A stretch of 64,000 nt of DNA, taken from assembly GCF_040183065.1 (NCBI RefSeq), contig NC_091117.1, forward strand, positions 108,864,001 to 108,928,000, given 5' to 3'. This stretch comes from Periplaneta americana (Eukaryota; Arthropoda; Insecta; Blattodea; Blattidae). Each line of letters starts with the position of its first letter. Positions within the stretch are counted from its first letter, which is position 1. Below, in pieces: positions 47,837-58,858 of this stretch. A program made the translations under genes and the position numbers. The notes under the pieces are model-generated. The model ran no database searches, was not told where the DNA came from, and worked only from the letters and a program-made list of their open reading frames with translations.

Positions 47837-48092
47837 ATTAATTGAATCAGTTATTATTGAAAGGAACCAAGTCCACTTTTTAAAGTTCTGAGATAATCGA
47901 AAAAAACTGTTTTGTGAATAATCTATCGAAGATTAAACCAAAATATATTGTACATATAAAATATATGTGTAAGTTACAATATATTTTGGCTTAATCTTCG
48001 ACATATTATTCACAAAACTGTTTTTTTCTATTATCTCAGAACATTAAAAAGTGGACTTAGTTCCTTTCAACAATAACCGATTCAATTGAATT
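47837..48092. mobile_element. 256-bp palindromic MITE
   Basis: The arms pair from ATTGAATCAGTTATTATTGA (left) with its inverted counterpart ending at 48092. Pairing goes on through GGACTTGGTTCC-type sequence, TTCTGAGATAAT, TTTTGTGAATAAT, CGAAGATTAA and CCAAAATATATTGTA to a loop of about 25 bases. It is non-coding and near-perfect over about 110 bases per arm. The target duplication is not clear. Confidence 0.85.
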
Positions 48093-48984
48093 ACAATGCA
48101 GTCGTACAAAAAATAGCATATGAAACAGGTCTATAATGTTAGACAGTTATTGCATCCGTCAAAAAATGACTGGTGCAATAAAGTATAACCTTACAAACTA
48201 GTTTCATAATATACTAATTTTACTTTACTGCAGCAACATAACACTTTATTTCATATAAATTTTCCTCATTGGCCTTATTAAATACTCTTCGCAGATCTTA
48301 TTTAAAACCCCTAGCTTTAACAAAGCCCATTTGACAACCAATTTTTAAACATTTACGACAGTCAAAATTAAAAAAAAAAGGTATTAATTTGACAGTGTTT
48401 TATAGAGCACTAAATGAACTGTTAATACTGTAAATAACGTTTTCCTAAATTTAACCATAGAGGCTGCCAATGTTTAGCTGACCTTCTTTGGTACATCTAC
48501 TTTAGTTTAATATCCCATTTTGATAATTTCGTACAATAATAATTTATGTGCAGTGATGATAAAATAAAGGGCACCATGTAGGAAGATAACTATAATTTTA
48601 TTTCGGTATTTCTCTCCAAATCAGACTTAGTACTAAAAATGATTGAGAATATCATATTGCTCGCATTTTGATGTGTTTTTTTTTTTTGTTATATACATAA
48701 CCTCACACACCGACATTTCGATGTAATGAAGATTTGGCCTTAAAGATAATGCATATACAAGAACAAAATACAAAGAACCATATAATGTGAAAATTTTAGT
48801 GCGAATTACTTTAAAGAATGTCAAAATTCTATGATGCACTTTCTATGCAATAGTAACTAAAATACTGAACATATTCAAAACGTTTCATCAAATTACATTA
48901 ATTTTATGCATAGTTTTCGGAGATTATACGTTGTCTATCACACTGGAACAAACTGGTAAAAGGAATTACAGATACTCAGTCTTA
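48093..48984 (-). other. Likely 3' UTR/downstream region of the FAM89-family gene
   Basis: The 900 bases on the 3' side of the FAM89 stop codon show no other gene. AATAAA-type words occur on the minus strand, for instance at about 48596-48602, but which one is used cannot be told from sequence alone. Confidence 0.35.
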
Positions 48985-49257
48985 TCACACATCTCCATAC
49001 TCAATGCTGGATTGTGATGAGCTGCTGGACAAGCGGTACTGTTCTGGCACCGAAGACAATGATAGTCCACCTGGAATAGCAGCTCTATAACGTAAGGGTG
49101 AGTAGAATTCTTCTCCCTCATCTGCAGAAGAAGGGGACGGTGGCGAAAGTGCAGCATTGTCCTCTTGTTCTTGCAGGAGTTGTCGGAATTCTTGAATTGA
49201 CTCATTTAGGGACCACAGCTGAGACAGTAACGACAGGTCTAACTGGCGAAGACCAAA
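48985..49257 (-). CDS. FAM89-family protein (leucine repeat adapter), last coding exon
   Basis: A minus-strand exon preceded by a strong acceptor (TTTTTTCTTTCAG) at 49258 encodes 90 residues to a TAG/TGA-type stop at 48985. It opens FGLRQLDLSLLSQLWSLNES then IQEFRQLL. GLRQLD.SLL.QLW.L.ESIQE is the conserved C-terminal block of FAM89A/B proteins, which act as adapters for cytoskeletal kinases in vertebrates. It is followed by a low-complexity tail with SPPSPSSADEGEEFYSPLRY and a serine-rich end (LSSSSSQSSIEYGDV). In this family the block begins an exon, as here. The upstream exon was not found in the 14.7 kb to the right. It is the only intact-looking host coding sequence in the window. Confidence 0.88.
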   Translation of the reverse strand, partial: FGLRQLDLSLLSQLWSLNESIQEFRQLLQEQEDNAALSPPSPSSADEGEEFYSPLRYRAAIPGGLSLSSVPEQYRLSSSSSQSSIEYGDV

Positions 49258-49721
49258 CTGAAAGAAAAAACAGCGCATTTGTAAAATTACCCAAATTGTA
49301 TTCCGAGACGAATTCTACGTCATTTTACATATTATGAATTAAAGATGAATGTTTATCCAGAAATGCTATTTGTTGCATTAAGAAGTACCGGTACGGTATT
49401 GCTTAATTCAAGAACTGCAATTTAGCTGAGGGAATATATTAATTCAAGGTTATATTTTGAGTTTCTCTTCATTCCTCTCATATTTAAAGTACAAAGAACT
49501 AAAGAATTTAAAAGTAGAAGAAATAGCTTGCAATTCAACAACTTATTAAAAAAATTCAGAATGTACTCTTCCCCAAAGAAAGGATGAGCTGTCTCTAGTC
49601 CAGGTGGCAATTCTATGAATTTCAGGAACATTTTTGTTCTGTCTTGTAAGAAGTGGCTATGATCCATTTCGGTTAATTTTAATTTGATATTAATTGGACA
49701 GATATGACCATTAATTATTTT
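49258..49721 (-). other. Intron of the FAM89-family gene
   Basis: Immediately upstream of the exon on the minus strand. The short frame at 49422-49667 has no recognisable domain. The intron must extend at least past the SINE at 49722. Confidence 0.6.
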
Positions 49722-49980
49722 TTTAGTTGGTTACTTAATGACGCTATATCAACCACTCGGTTATTTAGCATCAATGAGATTGGTGATAACGAGATGGAAC
49801 TTGGCGAGATGAGCCCAAGGATTCACCACAGATTACCTGACATACGCCTTATGGTTGGAGAAAACCTCGGATAAAATCCAACTAGATAATCAGTCCAAGC
49901 AGGAATCGAACACACGTCTGAGTCTAACTCTGGATCGGCAGGCACACACTTCAGCCAACTGAGCTATGCTGGTGGCTCCC
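49722..49980 (-). repeat. tRNA-derived SINE
   Basis: On the minus strand the head reads GCATAGCTCAGTTGGCTGAA and, further on, TGTGTTCGATTCCTGCTTGG, clear A and B boxes. The body has AGGTAATCTGTGGTGAATCC and ATCACCAATCTCATTGATGC and ends in GCGTCATTAAGTAACC. Same family as 27060-27302. It sits in the FAM89 intron, antisense-compatible with the gene. Confidence 0.8.
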
Positions 49981-51317
49981 ATTAATTATTATGCAAAATA
50001 ATCATATGATAATATTTTTCACTAGTATAATTTAAGTTTATTTTGAAGAAAATCATCGACGTTGATTATTCAGGATGTGTGCATTTTATATATATTTTTT
50101 TTGATTTAACGAAGTAACTACTGTTCGTGGCTTCTGTCTGTGTGAATTTGAAAAATGGATTAAAATTTCCGATGGCTGTGCCGGAAATGTTTACATTAAC
50201 TGATGTGTTACAGGTACAGTATTAAATATTTTAATGTTAATTATATCTAATTATGTATTTAGTATGGTAATACTCGACATCATTTCACTGGTAATAAATT
50301 TCGTCATTGTCGTCATCAAAAGCATCATGTTCACGAAAATAAAAGAGCATTCCAGTTTGTGAAAATGTCCATTTCGAGGCCTGGATCTATAGAGTGATTC
50401 ATACAATAACATTCGCCGATCCGCCAGCTTAAATAAGGAATGAGATATGATACTAGGAGTGGTAAGTACAATAAGTCTTAAGCTGCAGTGCAGGCCTTCG
50501 GGTCCCTTCTTCGTACAAGAGGGGGGGGGGGGGAGGGAGAGAAATCTAGAAGTTAAGTGTTCTCAATTTTATCTGAACTTAACAGAAAAGTCCCTATTTC
50601 CTCCCTCTCAGTTTCAGGAATCGATACATGAAAAAAGCTGGAAGGAACTCACCATACAAAAATATTTAAATGTAGTTGTTGTTATTTAAAACCAATTATT
50701 CTTCAATGCTTGCTATTAAAATCATTTTAAATTTCGTTATTAAATTAAAAATCACCCCATTTACAACAACATTAAGATCTAAATTATAAGCAAATATTAT
50801 TTGTTAAAATAAAGCCAAAAATTGACAATTTTCTACATTTCATTATGGTTGGGGAAGGAATAAACATAAGAGCAAAACAAATCATCTCTGGTCAGTTCAG
50901 TAAACAAAATACAAATTAAAGAGTTTCTTTCATTTAGCAATCTATTCACTTCTTTGCTACTTGTAAACACATACAAAAATTAGATTCACATTTAAAAAGA
51001 ATAAATTTTTATAATACTTATCTACTAGGCATACTCATGTGATTCGCTGCACTTTCTACAAACAAATACTTTTTTCTCAGAATGACTCAGTAGCTTACTG
51101 TATGAAAGAATTAAGCATTTTTAATAACAACTTATAACCAATTTCCATTAGAATACAAAGTTTTTATCAAATTTCAGGTGTTTTAAGAAATGTTTAAGAA
51201 AAAACGTTTTTGGCAAGATTATTTATTTTAATTCTCGGTTGGTTTATTTATTTAATGGTTTCAAACTTTTCTTCTTTTTCCGTAAATCTTCAGTGATACT
51301 TTATTGTTTTTATTTAT
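49981..51317. other. AT-rich DNA without recognised features
   Basis: A G13 homopolymer run lies at about 50521-50533. Otherwise nothing recognised; probably intron of the FAM89-family gene. Confidence 0.5.
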
Positions 51318-52023
51318 TTTGCAGATGATCTTGTTTTACTAGCAACGTCTGAAGATGATTTGCAATGGTCAGTACATAATTTAAATTTAATAGCTCAAAA
51401 ATATTCAATGGAAATATCCATTAACAAAACAAAAATAATGGCCTTTTGTGGTAAATACCCAATACCAAGCAAAATTTGTTTAAATAACACAATTTTGGAA
51501 AGAGTAGTTAATGAGTTTAATTATTTAGGATATAATTTTTTTTTTGTTGAAAATTTGGATTTATCAGAGAAAGTTGTAAAATTCAACAAATCAATGGGCA
51601 TCATTAATAGAGTTTTAAAACCTTCATTAGTACAAAAATCAACTCGTACTTGTCTTTTCAAATAATAGCTCGACCAGTCTTATGTTATGGGAGTGAAGCG
51701 TGGACTATAAGAACAAAAGATGAAAGCAGACTAACAGCTTGCGAGATGAGATTCATGCACCGAACAGCTGGCTACACTAAATGGGATCGAAAGAAAAATG
51801 AAGATATCCTTCAAGAACTTAATGTGTCATCAATACTGGACTATATCTCCAGATATCAGTTAAACTGGAAGGAACATGTCTCAAGAATGGTTTCATCGAG
51901 GATCCCTAAGGCAAAAATGAAGTATCGTCCAAATGGGAAATGGTCACTTGGTCGACCTATGAAAAGATGGTAAGAAAATCGCTTTTTCAGGCCGTAACAG
52001 TTCTTTTGGGACTAGTACTTGAC

Positions 52024-52059
<36 letters not shown>
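51318..52059 (+). pseudogene. RTE-like LINE RT C-terminal fragment with (GAT)n tail
   Basis: The plus frame opens with FADDLVLLATSEDDLQW, the RT catalytic box, followed by KYSMEISINKTKIMAF (thumb), FNYLGYNFF and VKFNKSMG. After a one-base frameshift at about 51650 it continues IIARPVLCYGSEAWT, RFMHRTAGYTKWDRKKNEDI and GKWSLGRPMKRW, then a stop. The body ends in ATGATGATG repeats at 52026-52059, which I take as the LINE 3' tail. The element is truncated 5' of the catalytic box. Confidence 0.88.
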
Positions 52060-52060
<1 letters not shown>

Positions 52061-52319
52061 ATTTTCTTTCTTTAATTCTTGTCATGTTTTATGTTTTTCA
52101 CAGACTGTAGCTTTATGATTTGTTGCACAACATAGAGATATTTTGTACCTGTTCTTGTATAGCCCCTGAATCTGAGTTTTACTCGATCAGGCATACTCAA
52201 TAAATTAAAAAAAATCTTTAATGAATATCTTTGGCTTGTTATAAAAGGCCACCTTAAATAATCGCAGTCATTTGTTTTCATTTTATTACATCAGCCTGAC
52301 TGAGATGACATGGATATAA

Positions 52320-52770
52320 AATCATTGTTATTTTAAAACTCATATATCTCGTTAAATATCGGTTCTATACAAATTTTGCTCAGAATAAAACTTGTCGGAA
52401 ACATTTTTTAAGGTAACTTTTGCTATATAATAATATTCTAAAAATCAACAATAAGGGAGATATTTCGATTTATTTGCTTCAGTCCCCCTTATAACCCCCC
52501 CCCCCTTTTAAAGAAAGTATTTTCAATGCCATATAGCCTAAAATCTAAGTGGGACCTAACTTATTTTACATACCCATTTTCGTAGAAATCAGTTCAGCCA
52601 TTATCACGTGAAAAGATAACAAACTTGCAGACATACAAACAAAAATAAAAAAAAATGCGATTTTCGGTCTCAGGACAGTTCATTACACATGTCAATAAAA
52701 ATAATTATTTTTGTAAAAGCGAAAATTAGCAGAAAGATTTAGGTTACAGCTTTATTATTAGTATAGATTA
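52320..52770. repeat. Probable LINE 3'-UTR-type repeat
   Basis: The words TTTTCGTAGAAATCAGTTCA, GCCATTATCACGTG and CAGACATACAAAC have the form common in 3' ends of insect LINEs (a .ATC.GTTCAGCC motif then ACATACA). No coding sequence accompanies it. A C13 run lies at 52494-52506. Confidence 0.4.
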
Positions 52771-52930
52771 TTTACAACAAATTAACATTTTTCTTACAGA
52801 TTTTCAAGTCAGTTTCGAAACGAGTTCCAACAACTAATAATTGAAGACTAGACATAAAAAAGTCCGTAAGTACCTAAAAGACAAATCGCAGAAAACAGAG
52901 CTGTCTTGAGCAACTACCAGGCGGTTATAC

Positions 52931-53113
52931 CACAGTCTAATATATACAGTCGCGAAGCTCAATACGTATTAAATATGCAAACATTAGATAGTTGCTCACC
53001 ACTAGGATCGCTAATATCGCCTCATTACGGGCAATGCAAAATAGAACCGTCACAGTCTATTGTTTCTAGCACCCTCAAAACTCAAGCTTCGCGACTGTAT
53101 ATAGTAGACTGTG
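52931..53113. mobile_element. MITE related to the P-like element
   Basis: The ends are CACAGTCTAATATATACAGT and, on the other strand, CACAGTCTACTATATACAGT, followed by CGCGAAGCT in both. GTTATAC is duplicated exactly at 52924-52930 and 53114-53120. The left 58 bases align with the left end of the P-like element with about ten differences. An internal direct CACAGTCTATTG lies at about 53052. 183 bp, no coding capacity. Confidence 0.88.
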
Positions 53114-53189
53114 GTTATACTTAAACTGATGGTGTTCAGCGTGGCACAGCACAGCATGGACTGTAATGGTCGTAAAAAAAATGTAAAGG

Positions 53190-53425
53190 TATCCCCATCA
53201 CACGCCATGAAGGCACTTGGGGGGCCTGGAGGTAGTGCCCTATGCTTTCCATGACCTCGGCACTAGAAGGTCGGCACCACATTCTGACCGCCTTTTACCC
53301 TCGGGAAAGACCCGGTATATTCAATTTTATAGAAAGCTGAGTGAACCTCGGGGCCGTTCTGGAAGTTTGACAACGAGAAACATCCCGTCACCAACTGGGA
53401 TCGAACCCCGGACCGCCCAATTTTT
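53190..53425 (-). repeat. tRNA-derived SINE
   Basis: The minus-strand head reads GGTCCGGGGTTCGATCCCAG with a B box. The body includes CCCCGAGGTTCACTCAG, CCGGGTCTTTCCCGAG, GAATGTGGTGCCGACC, CTAGTGCCGAGGTCATGG and a T/A-rich end near 53180. Same family as 41890-42145. Confidence 0.75.
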
Positions 53426-54047
53426 GTTTTTGTAATTTTAATTTAATGTTGATGTTAACTGTATATAGTATTAGTGAAAAAACAATTTTAGACATGTCTC
53501 GTCTGTCTGTCCATTCAATAAAACTAAATGTGCGCATGCAAGAAGGTGACCTCCAAAACGGCAAGTTTTCAGGAGAAGGTTAAAACCAAAGGTGGAGAGA
53601 AAACCATTTCCTTGGGGGGGAGAAGCAAAACCATAGCATCCCCATATAACGGGGTTATGGGGGACATCATTTACCTCCTCCACCCGTTATAGCTCGACTA
53701 TGGTACATTATATCGGAATATGATCATTTAATAAAGGTATTTTCGGGGGGCATGTTTCTTATAGTGTTACATCCATATCCGCTATGTTTCGGACCGAGTT
53801 GTATAGGGCGTGAACTGTAGGTCAACTACAAATTACAACAGTGCATAACTTAAAACAAGGTCAACTACAAATTACAACAGTGCATAACTTAAAACAATCT
53901 TCCTCTTTTTCTCTCTCATGCAGAAACATATGCCTGCATCAATAAAACTACGTAACAGTGCTAACAGAAACTTTTTTATATGAAGTTTACCTTCCTGAAG
54001 ATATATTATGAAATGTAAACTCTAAATTATTTTATTTAATCTCGTCT
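53426..54047. other. Non-coding DNA with a small tandem repeat
   Basis: Two 39-base units (GGTCAACTACAAATTACAAC...) lie at 53820-53858 and 53859-53897. The segment at 53535-53575 shares TTTTCAGGAGAAGGTTAAAA with the reverse strand near 57660-57690, so it is part of a dispersed repeat. Confidence 0.5.
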
Positions 54048-54051
54048 TTAA

Positions 54052-56117
54052 CCCGAATCTGCCTAGCGGTACCGTATGGTACCATAGGTACATATAGTAG
54101 TTTCCAGCCGCTGTGTTGGCAACAATGATTATTTTCACAATTTCTCATTGTTTAATTTACTCACTGACATTCCAGTCCTTGTTAGGAAAACAATATTTTG
54201 AAGTTATTTGGCTTGATATGCGTAGTGGCGTTCGGTAATTATACTCACTTTCTTGAATCACTCAATTCTGGTATCTGTTTGAAGTAAATATGTGAATACA
54301 TTCAATTAGGATTATAATTTTGAATAAATTCTGATTTCATATATTGGAAAAGGCTTATAGTAAAGCATTCAATTCATGTTTTCACTATAAATATATGAAC
54401 TGCCAAATATATATGACGTAGAGTTAGTCTGGTACCGTATGGTACCACTAGGCAGATGCCATAGAATTTTGTAAGGAATCGATTTTTTCTCTTTATAGCA
54501 TTCATATTGATAATTTATTATGGTTCCTGGGACATAACACTTACTGAAGCTGTAAGAATCATAGAGGATGACAGTATAATAATCTAAGTTCTATCTATAT
54601 TGATCCACCAGACGTCACAGTGAATTCTGATGAAGATTATAGAGAGGAAGATACAGGCGGTTTACATGATAATCTCTTAGGAAATCAATTTTATTACGGT
54701 GAAATGCATATGATGTATCTAACTGTGATGAAGATAGTGATGTGACAAATAAAGAAAGTTAGAAGAAATAAGAAAACATAAAGAAAAATTTTTACTTTGA
54801 AGAATCGAAAGAGGTTTGAGTCTAAGAATGAAGATGAGATGAGGACAAGAAGTTCAATTTCGTACTCACAAAATACAGAAGGAAAGCGTAACCAAGAAGG
54901 AAACAATCAAACTCACACGAAAACCAACTTCATAGATACATGATGAACATCCCCCCTCTAAGAGTAGCATTTTTCCTGTAGTTGACTACACATTTTATAG
55001 AGGAAAATAGCCCACAGCATTATTTGAAGTATTCTTTGACTGTAATGTTATTGATTTTATTTTGTAAGAGAAATCCAGCGTTATGCTTTATTTCTAAATG
55101 TACAAGGTTTACAAAAATACCTAACAGCTGAAGAAATGAAGTTCTTAATCGGAATTCTTCTCTTCAATGGCTACACTTTTGTACCTAGCAGAAGATGCTA
55201 CTAGGAAAATGCACTGGACACGCAATGAATTAGTTTACAAAAGCATGTGGTGTGATCGATTTGAAAAAATCGTGCGATTTGTCCATTGTGCCGATAATGC
55301 CAAATTTTAGATCGGCAAGACAAAATGTGTAAGCTCCGACTTCTGGTAAATCTGATGAAGGAGAGATTTATGAAAAATTACATTCTGGCATAATGTATGA
55401 ATTTTGATGAATGTATGATTCCCTATAGACGTCATCCTGCAAACATTTCATCAGGGGAAAGGTTCGGCTTGAATTATGGTGCCTAAACATTGCTTATGGG
55501 CATATCTGATATCTTTTGAAATATGCCAAGGGAAGAGGGTAAGTGCAAATGATCACTTTGAATTTGATTATGGTAAATGTGCTGCACCTCTCGTTGAAAT
55601 GCTCGACAACTTACCACATGATATGAAGAGCCTACCCTTCCGACTGTACGTACTTTGATAACCTGCGAGGACTGACTGACTGATTGACTGGCTGGCAGGC
55701 TGTCCTCGTATACTCACACAATGCATTACGAGTGAAGTGGGACTTTGTGTAAAATGTTTTGAAAAATGATATGTAAAATGTTAGGAAGTGCAACTAAACC
55801 AAGGAGCATTGAGGTGCGAACCCTTGCTATTTGTAAAAGCTAGCTCCATTGCCCTGTTATTATCATACAAGAAACAAAATAATAAAAGATGGTGAATGAT
55901 ATAGTGAAATTCTTCTGTCATTCAAATAAATAATCTGAAGATAAGAAATCTTGCACACGTATCTGCCTAGCGGTACCGTATGGTACCACCCCTTATCTTT
56001 GAAAGTAGACGATTTTAAACAAAACCGAGTTTAATTCCATAATAAGGACGTTAGTTTGAACAAATGTTGAAGAAATTACAAAAATCGCCACATGTCAGAA
56101 AACCAGGCAGATTAGGG
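54052..56117 (+). mobile_element. piggyBac element, complete ends, dead transposase
   Basis: TTAA is duplicated at 54048-54051 and 56118-56121. The left end is CCCGAATCTGCCTAGCGGTA and the right end on the other strand is CCCTAATCTGCCTGGTTTTC. TTAA plus CCC ends is the piggyBac signature. A subterminal module TGCCTAGCGGTACCGTATGG followed by TACC occurs at 54060 and 55962, and an inverted version at about 54430-54455. The 2066-bp length fits a near-full-size element. Confidence 0.92.
54590..55690 (+). pseudogene. piggyBac transposase pseudogene
   Basis: Fragments in several plus frames keep the family order. First IDPPDVTVNSDEDYREEDTG with GLHDNLLG, the acidic N-terminal segment. Then LTAEEMKFLIGILLFNGY, KMHWTRNELVYKSMWCDRFE-type sequence, VRFVHCADNAKF, ILMNV/FDECMIPY (catalytic aspartate region), FGLNYG, GKRVSANDHFEFDYGK and VEMLDNLPHD. 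Many stops and frameshifts interrupt it (for example after NAKF and before VPKH). It is an old copy. Confidence 0.85.
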
Positions 56118-56302
56118 TTAAGTTTAGCTACCGTACACATTATACCGGGATCACTTTTCTTTTTTCTGCATTGTTGTGCAGTACATCTCCAAGTGGCGGC
56201 CTGAACACCTGCAGCCTTCTAACACATGAGTACAGGCTGTTACAAAAGAAACATTACAGTGCTTCCATTCCTCAAAAATGAGGTATAGAAATTCTTATAT
56301 TT

Positions 56303-57125
56303 ACTTACTTACTGGCTTTTAAGGAACCCGGAGGTTCATTGCCGCCCTCACATAAGCCCGCCATTGGTCCCTATCCTGAGCAAGATTAATCCAGTCTCTA
56401 CCATCATATCCTACTTCCCTCAAATCCATTTTAATATTATCTTCCCATCTATGCCTCGGCCTCCCCAAAGATCTTTTTCCCTCCTGCCTCCCAACTAACA
56501 CTCAATATGCATTTCTGGATTCGGCCATACGTGCTACATGCTCTGCCCATCTCAAACGTCTGGATTTAATGTTCCTAATTATGTCAGGCGAAGAATATAA
56601 TGCGTGCAGTTCTGTGTTGTGTAACTTTCTCCATTCTCCTGTAACTTCATCCCTCTTAGCCCCAAATATTTTCCTAAGCATCTTATTCTCAAACACCCTT
56701 AATGTATGTTCCTCTCTCAAAGTGAGAGTCCAAGTTTCACAACCATAAAGAACAACCGGTAATATAACTGTTTTATAAATTCTAACTTTCAGATTTTTTG
56801 ACAGCAGACTGGATGATACAAGCTTCTCAACCGAATAATAACAGGCATTTCCCATATTTATTCTGTGTTTAATTTCCTCCCGAGTATCATTTATATTTGT
56901 TACTGTTGCTCCCAGGTATTTGAATTTTTCCACCTCTTCAAAGGATAAATCTCCAATTTTTATATTTCCATTTCGTACAATATTCTGGCCACGAGACATA
57001 ATCATATACTTTGTATTTTCGGGATTTACTTCCAAACCTATCTCTTTACTTGCTTCAAGTAAAATTCCCGTATTTTCCCTAATCGTTTTTTTTCTAACAT
57101 ATTCACGTCAGCCGCATAGACAAGC
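56303..57125 (-). mobile_element. RTE-like LINE 3' fragment with (TAAG)n tail
   Basis: The minus strand starts at about 57125 in the RT palm and runs to the end of the ORF at about 56319, followed by CCTTAAAAGCCAGTAAGTAA. The same ending, CCTTAAAAGGCACAAGTAAG, is seen at 45840-45865, so both copies share the tetramer tail. Confidence 0.9.
56319..57110 (-). pseudogene. RTE-like LINE reverse transcriptase, C-terminal part
   Basis: The catalytic box reads VYAADVNML, where the family has YADD, so the first aspartate is an alanine. The main frame then gives LEVNPENTKYMIMSRGQ, FEEVEKFKYLGATVTNIND, LPVVLYGCETWTLTLREEHT, RVFENKMLRKIFGAKRDEV, ALYSSPDIIRNIKSRRLRWA and HVARMAESRNAY. One stop follows (56502), then GRQEGKRSLGRPRHRWEDN, YDGRDWINLAQDRDQWRAY and AAMNLRVP. 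Apart from the catalytic change, one frameshift upstream and the single stop, it is well preserved, suggesting a fairly young insertion. Confidence 0.9.
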
Positions 57126-57525
57126 AGCTGATGTAACCACTGGTTACTAACCAGCTGGTGTACAGGATCCAGTTGAGGCGAAGAGAAATAATTATTTCAA
57201 TAAAAGAAGGGGAGCAAATCATACACTTAGGAATAAAAACAGAGATTACTTGAAGGAAAAACTGAATGAAGTAGAAACAAATAGTAAAAATAGAAATTCT
57301 TATACATTCAGAAATTTAAAATAAATATTATAGTACAGACACATGATCTGGAGATATTAATTCATAAATTTAAGGACAGAAATTTAATCATAAACAAAAG
57401 CAAAATAGATCTTTTGAGCTCAATATTTTCTAACGTTAATAGAAAAAAAAAAAAAGAGTTCAGACAAGTTTGGGGGGGGGGTGCAGTGCCTCTCCATGCC
57501 CCCCCCCTTCCATAACTCCACCTAT
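57126..57525. other. Non-coding DNA with poly-G/poly-C tract
   Basis: Only homopolymer runs (G10 at about 57473 and C9 at about 57499) stand out. Confidence 0.5.
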
Positions 57526-57672
57526 GGTTAAAACTGATTTGTATTTGTACTTAATGCAAATAAAATTCATTGCTTATAATACCTCAGAAATGCAGGCATT
57601 ACCATTGTCTATTGATATATTGTAATAAAGAAGTTGTGCAATAAGACATGTGACTACAAATCAGTTTTAACC
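57526..57672. mobile_element. 147-bp TIR element (MITE-like)
   Basis: GGTTAAAACTGATTTGTA at 57526-57543 is repeated exactly inverted at 57655-57672. The interior is AT-rich and non-coding. Target duplication not clear. Confidence 0.65.
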
Positions 57673-58334
57673 TTCTCCTGAAAGCTTATCCTTATCCTTT
57701 TGGAGAAGTCACCTTCTTGCATGCGTAGATTCAACTTAAATCCAAAGAGATGAGGCATACGATATGATCTCATTTTCGACGAACTTTGCATATTCAATTC
57801 AGGACAAGCCACATTAGAAAATAGAGTGATTAATATAATACGGCTCCAAGTCGTTATGGTGAAGAGTTTCGCAGCGTCATGAAGTGATTCTGTGAATCAT
57901 ACGGTCTCCTCGGACTAGCTCAAGGTTACAGGAAACTGAGCTCACGATTTCAATTTGATATTCAAGTCGTGTATAGAACCGAATTGTATTATCTTCTTAT
58001 GACTGTAGTGACAACTCTCAATTATAATTCCTAAATACTTCCTGCAACTAAAGAAAAATTGATAGGGAAGTTTGATGTTTAAATTAAAATGTACCATAAA
58101 CTTCATTTTATAATAACTATATTGTATTCAGGAGTATATTTCAGGCCTGGCGGGCCACTATGTTTCGAGGCTTGGTGGTGCCAGGGCACTTTAATGATTT
58201 TCACATTATCGTCAAATTTTGCATTTATAATAAGTCATATTTTATTCTTATTTAAACAACTTTATAATGAAGTCTATTCCGCAGACTTAACAATTTCCTA
58301 TATCTAGATTCGAACCTAAGGATTTCTGCGGAAA
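57673..58334. other. Non-coding DNA without recognised features
   Basis: The first 70 bases match, inverted, the segment near 53510-53575; the rest is unremarkable. Confidence 0.45.
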
Positions 58335-58336
58335 TG

Positions 58337-58369
<33 letters not shown>

Positions 58370-58430
58370 ATGGTGGTGGTGGTGGTGGTGGTGGTGATGA
58401 CGACGACGACGACGACGAAGACGAAGACAA
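58335..58430. repeat. Compound trinucleotide microsatellite (GTA)n(GGT)n(GAC)n
   Basis: About nine GTA, then seven GGT, then GAC/GAA triplets in direct succession, ending at GAAGACAAC. Confidence 0.95.
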
Positions 58431-58802
58431 CTACCGGTACTACTGAAATCCCAGAGCCAGGGCACTTTTGTATAGAAATACACCACTGATTGTATTTTAT
58501 TTGCTACTATTACTCATACTGTTTTCTGTTCTTCTCAAACGGTCACAAAATTTAAATACACGATTTGCAAGAAGATTACCCATAATATATGATCTTACAA
58601 GGGAAACTTTTCATTGCTCCCCCTTCAAATCTTCAAATTTTAACAAATAACAGCTTATTTTACTGCTCTGGGAGACCTGAATCAGAATGTAAAATCAAAA
58701 CCTGCCAAAGTTGTGATTAAAAGGGCTTAAATAACGTTACAAGAATCATGAAAAAGTTGTATGTAAACACGTATAGACATGGAATGGCTTAGGAAAGAGA
58801 TT

Positions 58803-58858
58803 AAGTTGGCTCAACGGATAGCGTGTAGAGGACCCGTGTTCAAATCGAATACACATCT
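58803..58858 (+). repeat. tRNA-like segment (left arm)
   Basis: AAGTTGGCTCAACGGATAGC resembles an A box region and CGTGTTCAAATCGAATACAC a B box. The spacing is short for a full tRNA and no anticodon arm is convincing, so this is tRNA-derived, not a gene. Confidence 0.6.

Noticed and set aside
49422..49667. 81-codon minus frame upstream of the FAM89 exon, possible extra exon
   Set aside because: Does not contain the FAM89 sequence expected before the GLRQLD block and lacks fitting splice phases.
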